Shown here one piece after another: positions 50,001-58,789 of a DNA stretch of 64,000 nucleotides. The stretch comes from Dipteris shenzhenensis (taxonomy: Eukaryota; Polypodiophyta; Polypodiopsida; Gleicheniales). The DNA lies in the NCBI GenBank assembly GCA_047967505.1, contig CM106539.1; one strand, given 5' to 3'. The position numbers and the translations under genes are program-made. Below the pieces are notes generated by a model, which saw only the letters and a list, made by a program, of their open reading frames with translations, had not been told where the DNA came from and ran no database searches. Within the stretch, counting starts at the first letter, position 1. The number at the start of each line of letters is the position of its first letter.

Positions 50001-53000
50001 TGAGCTAGCAGCGCCACCTCAGTGCCTCTAAAGACGTCTCGCTGATGGTGGGATTCTTCGTCTTGCCCGTCAGCCTAATAATCATTTCGCGGAGCACCTT
50101 CCAATCATTAGTCTTCGTCCTGGATCGTCAGCCTCTTAAGAAAGGGCCTGATCCTGTGCTCTCATACCAATGGAACCTCACAACCTTCATGAATCAGCAT
50201 CTGAACAAAGCTATTGCTGAGAAAGCACGCTCTCCCTCTCTCATACACAGCAATAGGGCCCAGGACAATAGTCAGGCTGGACCCCCCCTGAAGGTCTTTA
50301 TTCATTCAATGAAAACTGAGTACAAGAGTTCAGCTCACGGGCTGCTTACAGAAATATGTGAATCAGCATCTAAACAAAGCTATTGCTGAGAAAGCACGCT
50401 CTCCCTCTCTCATACACAGCAATAGGGCCCAGGACAATAGTCAGGCTGGACCCCCCCTGAAGGTCTTTATTCATTCAATGAAAACTGAGTACAAGAGTTC
50501 AGCTCACTGGCTGCTTACAGAAAAATCATATGTGAATGAATTACAAGGGAGCTCAAAGCTCATTTCTTTTGGCAACATGCCGAGTGTCCAAATCCTAGAC
50601 TAGCCTTAATTACATGCCTCAAAGGGCAATTTTTGGGGTCTTCGAAGCACTAGCACATGAGCCATTCCTGGTCGCTTGCTAGGCTCCATATCGCTTAGGC
50701 CTTCAATCCTTCTTGGTACCTACCTAAAGCGCACAATCATGGCACCCGTTAATGGTTAGCGCTTTGCATGCAAATAATAATCTGTGGACTAATCCTAGTC
50801 ATTGTGGGCATCCCCGCCAAGCAAACATGTGCACATAACATAAAACAAATTCTTTGGATGACTGAGATCAACCCTCTTGCTTGTAATTAAGGGGCTTGAC
50901 CATCAGTTGAAGCGCCTTGATTATGGCCAAGTCTCTCCAACCAAGGTTGGCACATCTTGGTAAACTGAAGTTGACCCTCTTGGCGTAAGCCAAGTCTCAT
51001 TGACTGAAGTCAACGCTTTGGTTCTTTGGTTAACTATAGTTAACCATCCTGGCATAAGACAAATCTTCCTAACCAAGGTTAGGCTTACTTAGAGTTAAGT
51101 ATCTTTGACTGAAGTCAATACTTTGACCAAATAAATATAACTTTTTGAACAGAATTAAATAAATGAAGAACTCATTAATTATGATCAATAAATGGTCAAC
51201 TACAACTTTGACTTTGGAGTATTTACAGCTTGGTGACACTCGAGGGGAAATTCCTCCACCAAAAGAGTTTGGATCATTGTTCATAAAATCTTTAAAGTTT
51301 GGAATGTTTGGGACAAATAAGTCATCTATGAATCTGACTTAGTTTATGAAGAGCAATTGGACAAGTCACAAGATATCAAACACTCCATAAACGCAAACTC
51401 ATAAGTAAAAAGGTAGAAGTTTGCTAAGAAAACAGCACAATTAGTGCCCATTGGAATGCCAATGCATTGAAATAAAGAGTCTCCTAGAGTTACGAACAAA
51501 TCATCTAGAAGGAAGTTCAACCAACAAAGAACATCTTCAACATCTACAACTTTTGTGCATCTTTTCTTTTTCAAGTCCAAGTCTTGCCTTTTAGATTTCA
51601 TCCAACAAAAATTAAACTACAAGGCTGATTTTTCAACTCTTAAAACTTTGCATCTATCTTTTTCATATCTATAGTTGAAAACTTGTGAAACAAGCTTTCC
51701 TATTGGTGGCTTCAAGTATAGAGTGTAGTAAAATCAAACGTTTCAAGCAGACAATTCTCTTCTATACTCCGAGAGGAGTTAAAAATCTTTACGACTGGTA
51801 TAACTCCCACCAAATCATTCAAACTCCAACTAGAAAATCAATAAGTTTCTCCAAATTTCATGGACAATTGGTAAAATGGCCTTGAAGCAATAACTCAACC
51901 ACTTTGAAACATTCGATACAGAAGTCTTCGAAGCAGCTACAACAAATCTAGGTTTCTTAGGATATTTATGAAACTTCCAAGCTGCACAGAGATAAGGAAG
52001 AGTTGGGTTGCAAACAAACCCAAAAGACTTACAAAAGTTTTGATGTTTCAAAATCAAATCCTTTTGCTGTATAGAGCAACTAGCATACATCTTTGCTGCA
52101 GAGTTAACTTCTCCCAGTAGGGATTGCAAATGAAACTTTTCACGGGTAAAGACAAATATATTTGAGCATTGTCTACATAAGAAATCACAAACTTTTGCTA
52201 GAATTCACGCAACGATATCATCCACTAAAGAGAGAGAGCTACCACTATCAGAGGTACGAACCAAAGGAAGTTCTCTTAGCTTCGAAGCAACTAGATTCAA
52301 AACTGTAGATTTCCAATGAGACAAGAGACCTTGGATCCCTAAAGATTTTCAATAGCAAAATTGGAGACTCCTTTCACTATGGCTTTTGGAGACTCCTTTC
52401 ACTATGGCTTTTAATAGGCATGAATCCTTGAGGAAGAAAGTCGAAATTTTGTGCCTTTTAAAAAGGATCCCTTAGAAAAGCAGTAGGAAGGACATAAGTA
52501 TTAACAATGACAACATGTCCTAAAGAACTATCAATGAAATGAGCAAGCTTTTTACCAATAAGGGCTACTAAGAATGGCTATCTTTCCATGCATCGTAAGG
52601 TTTCTACCAATGCCTGTATAATTGAAGGCCTTTTTCTAAAGTTTTCATGTATTTCCAAGCAATCACAGGATACTTCCAAACTCCTCTAACCCAATGAGAA
52701 GAGCTCTCGTAACTTGAGGTGACTTCAAAATGGAACTTAAACCTATCGTATCAAGACTGGGATACTTCCAAACTCCTCTAACCCAATAAAGAAGAGCACT
52801 CATAACTTGAGGTGACTTCAATATGGAACTTAAACCTATCGTATCAAGACTGGTAAGTAAATATAGTAATCATAAGCTCTTTTCTTAGAGTGGAAGCACT
52901 TTTAAGGGCAAGAACTTGAGACTTTAAAAAGTTATCTAGCAATTTCAACTAATGTTAATCAAGGGAGAGGGGTCTTCCTTCTCCAGCTAAGCTCTCCAGA

Positions 53001-56000
53001 GACCACCTTGTCACTTGTGAAGCAGAGCCCTTTCTTTCTTGGTCCTCATCTGGTCTTCCTCTTCCCTTGGTACCATTGCTTCACAGTGGCGGACATGGAC
53101 ATGACTCACCACGTACCTCGCTTCTTGGTGATGCTCCGCTTCCCTGAGCTCTCGAAGGAGTAGCAGCCACAGTGGTCGCAGATGATGGGGTCCCCAGGCT
53201 GAGAGTGATTGTGGACACCCCCGAGACGCTTCCTGAGGAGATCTTTTTGGAGACCTTGAATGGAGGCGAACTACGTCAGAGAGTTGAGGTCTCTAGACTT
53301 CCAGGCCAGTGCCTCCGATGCAAACAGATAAGACACTTAGCTCAGGACTGCATGAGGGGCCAGGGTAGGGATCCTCCTCAACTAGGCAAGAGCAGGGGGC
53401 TCCCCCTTAGCCCAAGCAGGGGTAGAGGGCTAGAAAAACAGCGGACAGATTTTCTTTTTCAGTTTAAGGAATGTTTTTCTGACTCACTCCCACAAGAGTT
53501 GCCTCTTGAAAGGCCAGAAGACGATAGATATAATCCCTAAGCAGCAGCCCTCCTGACCGACCTCCTTACAGGGTCAATGCAGCCCAACAAGAGGACATTA
53601 TGAACCAAGTCAAGGACCTGCTGGAGAAGGGGTTGATTCAGCCCAGCTCTTCGCCCTATTGCTCACCCATGCTCTTGGTCCAGAAGAAGGATAGATCCTG
53701 ACTACAGAGCTCTCAAAAAAATAACCATTAAGAACAGATTCCCTATACCCAGGATAGATGATATTTTGGATAGGTTACAGGGGTCTGGAATGTTCAGCTG
53801 CATTGATCTAAAGAGTGGTTATCACCAGATCAGAAGTCAGCCAAAGGATGTCAACAAAACACCATTTCATACCACATTTGGTCTGTACAAGTTTCTTGTC
53901 ATGCCATTTGGGTTAACCAATGCACCTGCCACCTTCAACAAAATGATGGACAAGATTTTTAGATAACACCGAGCCTTTGTTGGCACTTTCTTTGATGTCA
54001 TCATCATGTTCTCTCAAGATGAGGCTGAACATAAGAAGCACCTGGCAATTGTTCTTGAGGAGCTATGGAAGCATAAGCTACTTGTCAATGTCAAGAAAAG
54101 TGAAATTTTCATGCACGAGATCCATCTCGGGCACATTGTTTCTAAGGATGGAGTTAGGATGGAGCCACCAAGGTAGAGGCCATCAGGAATTGGCCACACC
54201 TAAAGAACATTCATGAAGTACGCAGCTTTCTGGGCTTGTTCTCATACTACACGAGGTTCATTGGGTATTTTGCAGAGATTGCATCTCCTTTACATGCCTT
54301 ATGGAAGAAAGGGGTCACTTTCAGATGGGGTCCCAAAGAAATTGCAGCTTTTGACCTACTAAAGGAGAAACTCTGCTCAGATCCTGTGATTATTTTGCCA
54401 GATCTTCGCAAACCCTTCGCAATCCAAGCAGATGCATGTGGGAACAGCGTAGGAGGGGTACTTATGTAGGATGGTAGAGTTGTGGCATACGAGAATCGAG
54501 TGCTCCAAGACGCTGAAATGATTTTTGGCATCTATGAGAAAGAGATGTTGGCTGTCATACATACTCAAAAAGTTACAACAGTGGCTTAAGCCCTAAAATG
54601 TCTTTAAAAGAACAACTTGTTTATCTACAAAAAACACATTTGAGGCCAAATCCCCGAATCTTACAAACAAATATACACATGAAATTAACAAAAGCCCCAA
54701 ATTTTCACACTCAATCTAAGTGATAATCTAACTGATATAGATTGCAAAAATCACCAAATCTGCATATCTATTTGGAATTTGCACAAGGCCCAAAAATTGC
54801 AATGCCAATGAGGCACAATACTACAAACGCCTAAATATGTTGATTGAGTCTACCTGCAACTGCGAAAGCAAACAGCATGTTAACAGTGCATGAAACAAAA
54901 CAACGGATCTACACGAATAGATTCATACCTTGTGAGGCAATATTTGGTTGCAAGATCTCGTACGGTGTTGTACGGATAGCAGGTGTTGATGAAGGGAGGA
55001 CAATGAGCTGAAGTTCATGGAGTGTTTTGCACCTTGTTAACAAGTCGCAGGGACGACCAGAGCGACAGTGGGCAGCTCACAGTAGACAAAGAGAGCTGAG
55101 ACAGACAACAACTCTTCATTTGTGTATTTTCTCTAGAACTCGCGGAGGATGGCTCCCAACAAATGAAGAGAGCAAGGTGCACTAAACTGAGGTCGGTAAC
55201 GGCTCTTTGTTTGTGTATTTTATCCTAAACTAAGACAGACAACCACTCTTCATTTATGTATTTTATATTGATCCCAAACCAATGGTCGCATCAACAACTA
55301 GAAGCCGCTCCCACCCTTACTTCCTCACACATCAGGTCTTCTTCCCGCATTAAGCATTTTTCCTTAAAAGGAAGATGTTTTTCTGGAGAACCTTCTCTTG
55401 AGGCAAGACTAGCTTGAGCTAGTAGAGGAGTAGGGCTCTGATACCAAATATTGGGTTTAAGCATCAGAGCTGAGCACCAAAACATGGAATCACATTGAGA
55501 ATGCAAGAGTTGTGTTCCAAAGAATGCAAATATAACCTGGTGGGTGTTAGTGCCTCACACAAACAAAACCGGCACTCAAAACAATCTACAAAGAAAACTA
55601 CTTTAACAGCAACCCTAGGAGTAAAGCCTCGTAGCTGGAGGAAAAAGGTCCTAACTCATAATCTAGCAATCACCCTACCATGAGCATTACATTCATCTTT
55701 TACATAGCTTTGATGTTCTGTCTACAAGATGAAATGGAAAGAAGAGCTGCTATGGTTTGACACAGAGTTGACACACTGTTTTTTTGGTGAACAAAGAGTT
55801 CACACAAATGAATGTCATATTCATAGCACTACCAGAGAGACGAGAAACCATATTTGTCACTTGTATAACATAATTGAACCTCTATGTTCAATCTAGAACA
55901 ATCGAGGGCATGCTATGTTTGAGGAAAATTGAAACAAGGATTAATGTCACAAACATGGTGATACCACAATACAAGAGATCAATCAAATGCATAGTTGTAA

Positions 56001-58248
56001 AAACTTTCCTTCAAATGAAAATTGTATTATGCAAGAGAGAGGCAAGTTTTCACACCTTTATCTGGAAGAAACCGATCACTAATATAACGGTCTGCAAGCA
56101 CTGCAGCCTCAACGAGTGCACTATCTGAGATCCGCACTCCATGATGTAATTCATATCGTTCACGTAACCCGCGAAGTATAGAAACTGTGTCTTCTACAGA
56201 AGGTTGGTCCACATAAACTTGCTGAAATCGGCGTTCAAGTGCTGGATCCTTCTCTATGTATTTCCTATACTCATCTAGAGTTGTGGCTCCAATACATCTC
56301 AGCTCCCCTCGACCAAGCATTGGCTTCAGTAAATTCCCAGCATCCATGGCTCCATTTGTTGTTGCCCCTGAAAAAAGAAATTCCAAAGCTGATCAGGTAT
56401 GATGGATCCTGAAATACAAATATAGAAGAATCAAATGTAAAGAAATACCATGTAAAAGCAGCACAAAAAATGCAGTGTTTAATCTTTTAGTGTTCGCTTA
56501 TAAAGACTATAAACACAATTTCATCGTGCATTAGCAGGAAACACTTGGGGAAAGGATTTAAAAAGATCTACTTGCATTCCCCCTCGCTAACATGGAAAGA
56601 TTTCATCCTAAAACTGAAGGAGGGCACAGCTCTAGGTATGCCTCGACTCCGATCCACAGCCCGATGCCCCTACCCTGACATCAAACCCGATGCCCCACCC
56701 CTGATGCCTTATCCTGAGCTGATACAGAGATCTCAAATGCATCTCCTTAATATGCCCTCAAAAAGCCTTAAAAGCCTTGTAAGTCATATTTCCTATCTTG
56801 CCATCCAGGAAAGAGATACCCAATGTAATTTGTCTCCCTATGAAAATTTGGCTCCAAGATTTGACAGCCCCCTTCAAAAAATGGTCATTATACATATAAA
56901 ACCCCAATGTCACCCTTTGAAGTCAGAAGTAGCCCCTCCCAATCGTAGTGCAGGAGGTAGTATGGCTTAGCTGTTTGAACAAATAAGGCAAGCGAATTCT
57001 AAATTCATGCAGCAAAAGGAGAGGGAAAGACAAAAATAGCATGCACACACTCACACGTAATAGTGGAAGGGAGGGAAGGGGGGGGCTGGCTGGTGGAGAT
57101 TTGCTTAAATTAAGACAGAAGCTCTCTCCAATGCATCTGGGCCACAAAGAACAGAAAAATGCACATTCTTTCTAACGTAAGGAACATACAAACGAGTTAA
57201 AAAAAACAACAGGCAGGAAAAAAAATGAAAGAAAGAAACCTCCTGACAAATCGTATAACAAATCACAGGGCAAGGCCTACGAACTTGTACACGGCAGGGC
57301 GACAAAATTCAAAGATGAACGTGCAGCAATACAGACTAGCAAAAACCATCAGCTTTGAAACATTTCGGACAAGGGAAGCCATTCAAAAGCACACCCTGAT
57401 CTGCATTAGCCCTAGAAATAAGCAGGAAATAGCACACGTAATTAAGTGCACAGAGCAAGTTCTCGGAGGCAAGAATTCAGCATAGCATATGGAAAGAAAG
57501 AAAGGTTGATACTTCCAGAAATGCACACACATGTACCTATCGACATCCCAGAGAAAAACACAAAAATTGACTGGTCCAAGCTGATCCAAGCTGATAATTA
57601 GATCTATCCGCACCTGAGGAGTGTAAGAGGCATTCCACAGAAAACAGCTACTGGAAAGCCTCTGGCAACTTCACACATAATGACATTGATGCAGATGGAC
57701 TGAACAATCCCTCATGACTATATACAAAATCCATTAAAATAGTCTGTAAAAACAACTCTTTATTTTACAAAAGTCAATTAATCTAACAATATTTGTCGAA
57801 ACCTTGCCAAAGAGTGGCACTGAATGATGCATTAAAAATTTTGGCCCCTTTATTCCAGCCTAACCATAAGCATGTAAACATAACTTCCAAGAATCCAACT
57901 ACAGTTACAATTTCATCTGCATGTGTCCCCCCCCCTATGCATAACCTTAGTAAGTGGGGACGGGAGAATTTGCCATGGTGGACTAATATGAAGCATGACC
58001 ATGTTCTTGAGAGAGAGGAGGAGTTGCATAAGCACACAAAGGTGGGAGAGCAAGGCACTATCCCTAGACTGTAGCTTGATCAAAGAATGTGGAATACCTG
58101 CCCCTACAACAGTATGTATCTCATCAATAAAAAGGATAGTCTGTCCATCTGAATCTGTGACTTCTTTCAACACAGCTTTGAGCCTGTCCTCAAATTCTCC
58201 ACGATATTTTGCACCAGCAATAAGGGCCCCCATATCAAGTGATATAAG
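37754..58248 (-). CDS. CLPB3: Plastid chaperone ClpB3 (Hsp100 disaggregase), 3' five exons, partial
   Basis: ClpB/Hsp100 AAA+ ATPases thread and solubilise aggregated proteins together with Hsp70; the plant ClpB3 branch acts in the plastid stroma. Five exons join in frame on the minus strand: 58248-58098, 56367-56056, 39577-39312, 39175-38246 and 38077-37754. They give 660 residues ending in TAG, and all visible introns are GT-AG. Domain order: NBD1 Walker B (FIDEIH), sensor region and arginine finger (ALERRF), coiled-coil middle domain, NBD2 Walker A (GPTGVGKT, residues about 374-381), pore loop (GYVGYEEGG), Walker B ([10 protein letters not shown]), and the sensor-2 GARP motif. The match to plastid ClpB3 is close throughout, including the middle domain, which argues against the mitochondrial or cytosolic paralogues. 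The transit peptide, N domain and NBD1 Walker A (about 300 residues) lie beyond 64000. No lesion is seen in any exon. Confidence 0.96.
38246..39175 (-). CDS. CLPB3: ClpB3 exon: middle domain and NBD2 core
   Basis: This 930-nt, phase-0 exon encodes 310 residues, from [20 protein letters not shown] to [11 protein letters not shown]. It carries the end of the middle domain, the linker motif [14 protein letters not shown]2 Walker A GPTGVGKT (genomic 38785-38762), [17 protein letters not shown] (pore loop 2), Walker [11 protein letters not shown], sensor 1 (MTSNVG), and the arginine-finger region RPEFMNRID. Splice sites are agcag/GTT and CTACAG/gtaagt. All catalytic residues expected for an active AAA+ domain are present. 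Confidence 0.97.
39312..39577 (-). CDS. CLPB3: ClpB3 exon: end of NBD1 and start of coiled-coil middle domain
   Basis: This 266-nt exon begins by completing the Ala of [16 protein letters not shown], the NBD1 C-terminal small domain. It continues into the regulatory coiled-coil middle domain ([20 protein letters not shown]) that wraps around the ClpB hexamer and contacts Hsp70. The acceptor is ttgtag/CAA and the donor GAAGAG/gtgatg. A 16.5-kb transposon-filled intron separates it from the previous exon, yet both splice sites and the codon phase are intact. Confidence 0.95.
39578..41352. other. Intronic sequence, no gene recognised
   Basis: First 1.8 kb of the giant ClpB3 intron next to the acceptor. 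No transposon-specific protein motif seen. Confidence 0.45.
41454..43420 (-). pseudogene. gypsy gag-protease pseudogene
   Basis: Gag starts at [15 protein letters not shown] Ser- and Lys-rich linker follows, then the capsid-like core [38 protein letters not shown] and ATVSAWWGT. The CCHC knuckle near 42200 reads [13 protein letters not shown], a TAG, then C. A retropepsin-like region ([25 protein letters not shown]) precedes the pre-RT linker [20 protein letters not shown]. Stops and shifts break the frame and nothing remains after the linker. Confidence 0.85.
43511..43515 (+). other. Target-site duplication ACAAG, left copy
   Basis: Five bases flanking the 5' LTR, identical to 49443-49447 after the 3' LTR. 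Joining the two sides restores a continuous gypsy leader sequence. Confidence 0.95.
43516..43775 (+). repeat. Copia 5' LTR
   Basis: 260 bp, TGT...ACA ends. Contains paired CACATAGGACACTTAGTCCT and GACACCTAGGACACTTAGTC phrases, so a 20-bp motif is duplicated internally. Differs from the 3' LTR near 43528 (T/C) and at two sites in GACTCGTGCGACTC versus GACTCATTCGACTC. Confidence 0.97.
43777..43788 (+). other. Copia primer-binding site
   Basis: TGGTATCAAAGC, one mismatch from the initiator tRNA-Met complement, one base after the 5' LTR. Confidence 0.85.
43789..44851 (+). repeat. Copia 5' leader with GTAC-rich array and short repeats
   Basis: About 1,060 bp between the primer site and gag. From 43821 to 44215 the tetranucleotide GTAC occurs about 28 times by hand count, mostly inside CCGTAC. 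From 44480 to 44580 a unit like ACATTGAGTCAGATTTGC recurs about five times. A CATTTT(G/T)TGGACAGC...AGCCTTGAGGCTTTT block occurs twice (about 44380-44440 and 44765-44815). The leader stays open in one frame, but this is attributed to composition. Confidence 0.85.
44852..49054 (+). pseudogene. Copia gag-pol polyprotein, disrupted
   Basis: Starts at [12 protein letters not shown]. Gag carries the CCHC knuckle [14 protein letters not shown] (45693). The protease has DSGA (45933). Integrase has the His/Cys region, D at 46539, D at 46728 and E at 46836 (36 codons apart, D-x35-E). RT ([32 protein letters not shown]) ends at LYVDA where YVDD is expected. RNase H has TDSDWAG and [11 protein letters not shown]. 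Lesions: an extra base near 45044, TGA at 46341, TAG at 46449, a lost base near 46912, TGA at 47462, a deletion after 48175 removing the second RT aspartate and downstream residues, and a shift near 48735. Confidence 0.95.
49171..49182 (+). other. Copia polypurine tract
   Basis: Purine-rich TGGAGGGGTGTT directly before the 3' LTR. Confidence 0.6.
49183..49442 (+). repeat. Copia 3' LTR
   Basis: 260 bp, about 98.8% identical to the 5' LTR, followed by the target duplication ACAAG (49443-49447). Confidence 0.97.
49448..50157 (-). other. gypsy relic leader, right of the Copia insertion
   Basis: Continues the gypsy leader from the Copia target site to the primer-binding site. Between about 49755 and 49850 variants of TAGTCTGGT and AACCAGA recur in both orientations, giving hairpin potential. 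No coding motif. Confidence 0.6.
50158..50169 (-). other. gypsy relic primer-binding site
   Basis: On the minus strand TGGTATGAGAGC, one mismatch from the initiator tRNA-Met complement, next to an LTR-like start at 50171. Confidence 0.55.
50190..50527 (-). repeat. 169-bp tandem duplication inside the gypsy LTR
   Basis: Units begin TGAATCAGCATCT(G/A)AACAAAG at 50190 and 50359 and differ at only a few positions. A related third fragment lies at 41403-41463, taken as the remnant of the other LTR. Confidence 0.85.
50528..51059. other. No gene recognised; short repeats
   Basis: Phrases such as GACTGAAGT(C/T)(A/G)AC and GGC(A/G)TAAG(C/A)CAA recur at 50930-51120. No GIY-YIG endonuclease motif was found here, where one might follow the Penelope-like RT. 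Confidence 0.45.
51060..52330 (-). mobile_element. Penelope-like reverse transcriptase relic
   Basis: Minus-strand reading, with shifts and stops: a segment [20 protein letters not shown], then [20 protein letters not shown], then the motif-A strand [10 protein letters not shown]. Next comes [20 protein letters not shown], the GIPMGTNCA block characteristic of Penelope-like RTs, then [17 protein letters not shown] with the catalytic DD intact, and FGGGISP. The order and the combined [13 protein letters not shown] and IDD signatures distinguish it from LINE and LTR RTs. The ends of the element and any GIY-YIG domain were not identified. Confidence 0.8.
52368..52860 (-). repeat. Two tandem duplications upstream of the Penelope-like RT
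   Basis: A 26-bp duplication (GAGACTCCTTTCACTATGGC twice, about 52368-52420) and a 92-bp duplication (52668-52759 and 52760-52852). On the minus strand the larger unit reads [16 protein letters not shown]; 92 is not a multiple of 3, so the duplication shifts frame. This may be the N-terminal part of the same element. Confidence 0.75.
53085..54570 (+). pseudogene. Chimeric LINE-ORF1 / gypsy RT-RNase H fragment
   Basis: One open frame (53172-53540) begins with LINE-ORF1-like sequence ending in a CCHC knuckle ([18 protein letters not shown]). It continues without a stop into the gypsy pre-RT linker ([17 protein letters not shown]). After frame changes the gypsy RT follows: [53 protein letters not shown], then FFDVII (53988-54002) where FFDDI is expected. 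RNase H starts ([16 protein letters not shown]) and stops at about 54570. Plus strand, antisense to ClpB3. Confidence 0.8.
54571..55434. other. Intronic sequence with spaced repeats, no gene recognised
   Basis: GACAGACAAC(A/C)ACTCTTCATT occurs at about 55098 and 55235, each followed by a TTTGTGTATTTT-like phrase that also appears near 55212. It may be the internal leader of a minus-strand LTR element whose primer site is at 55435. Confidence 0.45.
55435..55446 (-). other. Candidate primer-binding site, exact initiator tRNA-Met match
   Basis: On the minus strand TGGTATCAGAGC, matching all 12 bases. A possible LTR end begins at 55452 (TGGGTTTAAGC on the plus strand), leaving a 5-base gap. No partner LTR was found, so this could be chance. 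Confidence 0.4.
55447..56055. other. Intronic sequence near the ClpB3 donor
   Basis: No gene recognised; AT-rich, unique-looking. Confidence 0.4.
56056..56367 (-). CDS. CLPB3: ClpB3 exon: NBD1 sensor/arginine-finger segment
   Basis: This 312-nt exon completes the Gly codon split by the upstream intron and ends with AAA G, one base into an Ala codon. It carries [20 protein letters not shown], the sensor-1 segment [15 protein letters not shown], and the arginine finger ALERRF, then runs to DRFLPDK. The acceptor is ttcag/GGG and the donor AAAG/gtgtga. At the junction the product reads GATTNGAMD. From memory, other plastid ClpB proteins have a single Thr here, so this may be a one-residue insertion. 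Confidence 0.95.
56368..58097 (-). other. ClpB3 intron, 1,730 bp
   Basis: Between GCAG/gtattc and ttcag/GGG. No transposon protein motif seen; ordinary AT-rich intron. Confidence 0.85.
58098..58248 (-). CDS. CLPB3: ClpB3 exon: NBD1 Walker B segment
   Basis: This 151-nt exon starts in phase 0 with Leu ([19 protein letters not shown]) and ends one base into a Gly codon. The acceptor reads gacag/CTT and the donor GCAG/gtattc. It encodes the pore-1 region of NBD1 ([10 protein letters not shown]) and Walker B ([14 protein letters not shown]). A compound CT/AC microsatellite lies about 25 bp upstream of the acceptor, inside the intron. The exon carrying NBD1 Walker A should precede it but is not found before position 64000. 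Confidence 0.95.
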
Positions 58249-58275
58249 CTGTCAAAATATCACAAATTCGATCAC

Positions 58276-58276
58276 C

Positions 58277-58333
<57 letters not shown>

Positions 58334-58345
58334 AACACACACACA
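58276..58345 (+). repeat. Compound (CT)n(AC)n microsatellite near a ClpB3 acceptor
   Basis: About 23 bases of CT, then about 33 bases of AC and an interrupted tail. In the ClpB3 transcript sense this is (GT)n(GA)n ending about 28 bases before the exon starting at 58248. Confidence 0.95.
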
Positions 58346-58789
58346 TACACTCATGATATAAAGCTCTTCTCATCGGAATTATAGTCATGGGACTCTGAAT
58401 TACGTTCATAACCAAATTTTTGGAATCCATGGGCTGTGATTGGTGCAGCACACTATAATGAAGGCCAAATGTAGGCAATTGTGTTTGGGTTAGGCTTATC
58501 AGTAGGGGGAACATTTGGAAGGTTTGGGAGTTTGAGGGGTCAAGGAGGACTATATAATTAGTGTCCCCTTCAAAGCATTGTATGTTGATGTGAGCTTAGT
58601 CTCTACCTAATACCTAATCTACTATGACTCTACCCTACTCTCTACTTCATCAAAGTTGTCATCGAGGTGCATGCCAAGGAAGCGGAAATCTTGGTCCATA
58701 GTGGTCAGCAACTATAAGCCATCATCATCTAGGAGATCTTGAAACCCAAATGTGACATAAGGATTTTAATCTTAAAGTGGTGGGCATTT

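Larger units (their letters stand above)
41353..50527 (-). mobile_element. Ty3/gypsy relic, minus strand, split by a Copia insertion
   Basis: Minus-strand order: LTR-like sequence (about 50527-50171), primer-binding site (50169-50158), leader (50157-49448), then a Copia insertion, gag (from about 43420), CCHC knuckle, retropepsin-like region, and the pre-RT linker ending at ERPEDHG (41464). It then joins directly to a short LTR-like piece (41403-41463, matching AACAAAGCTATTGCTGA in the other LTR). RT, RNase H and integrase are therefore deleted. It runs in the same orientation as ClpB3. Confidence 0.82.
39578..56055 (-). other. Giant ClpB3 intron (16,478 bp) loaded with retroelements
   Basis: The intron is bounded by the donor at 56055/56054 (AAAG/gtgtga) and the acceptor ending at 39578 (ttgtag/CAA). 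In genomic order it contains unique-looking AT-rich sequence, a minus-strand gypsy relic interrupted by a plus-strand Copia element, a minus-strand Penelope-like RT relic, a plus-strand LINE/gypsy chimera, and a possible primer-binding site of another element. The flanking exons are in phase and conserved, so splicing across this distance is inferred to work. Confidence 0.9.

Noticed and set aside
56545-56970. 141-codon plus-strand frame in the 1.7-kb ClpB3 intron
   Set aside because: No recognisable motif, antisense within an intron, and no repeat or transposon signature.
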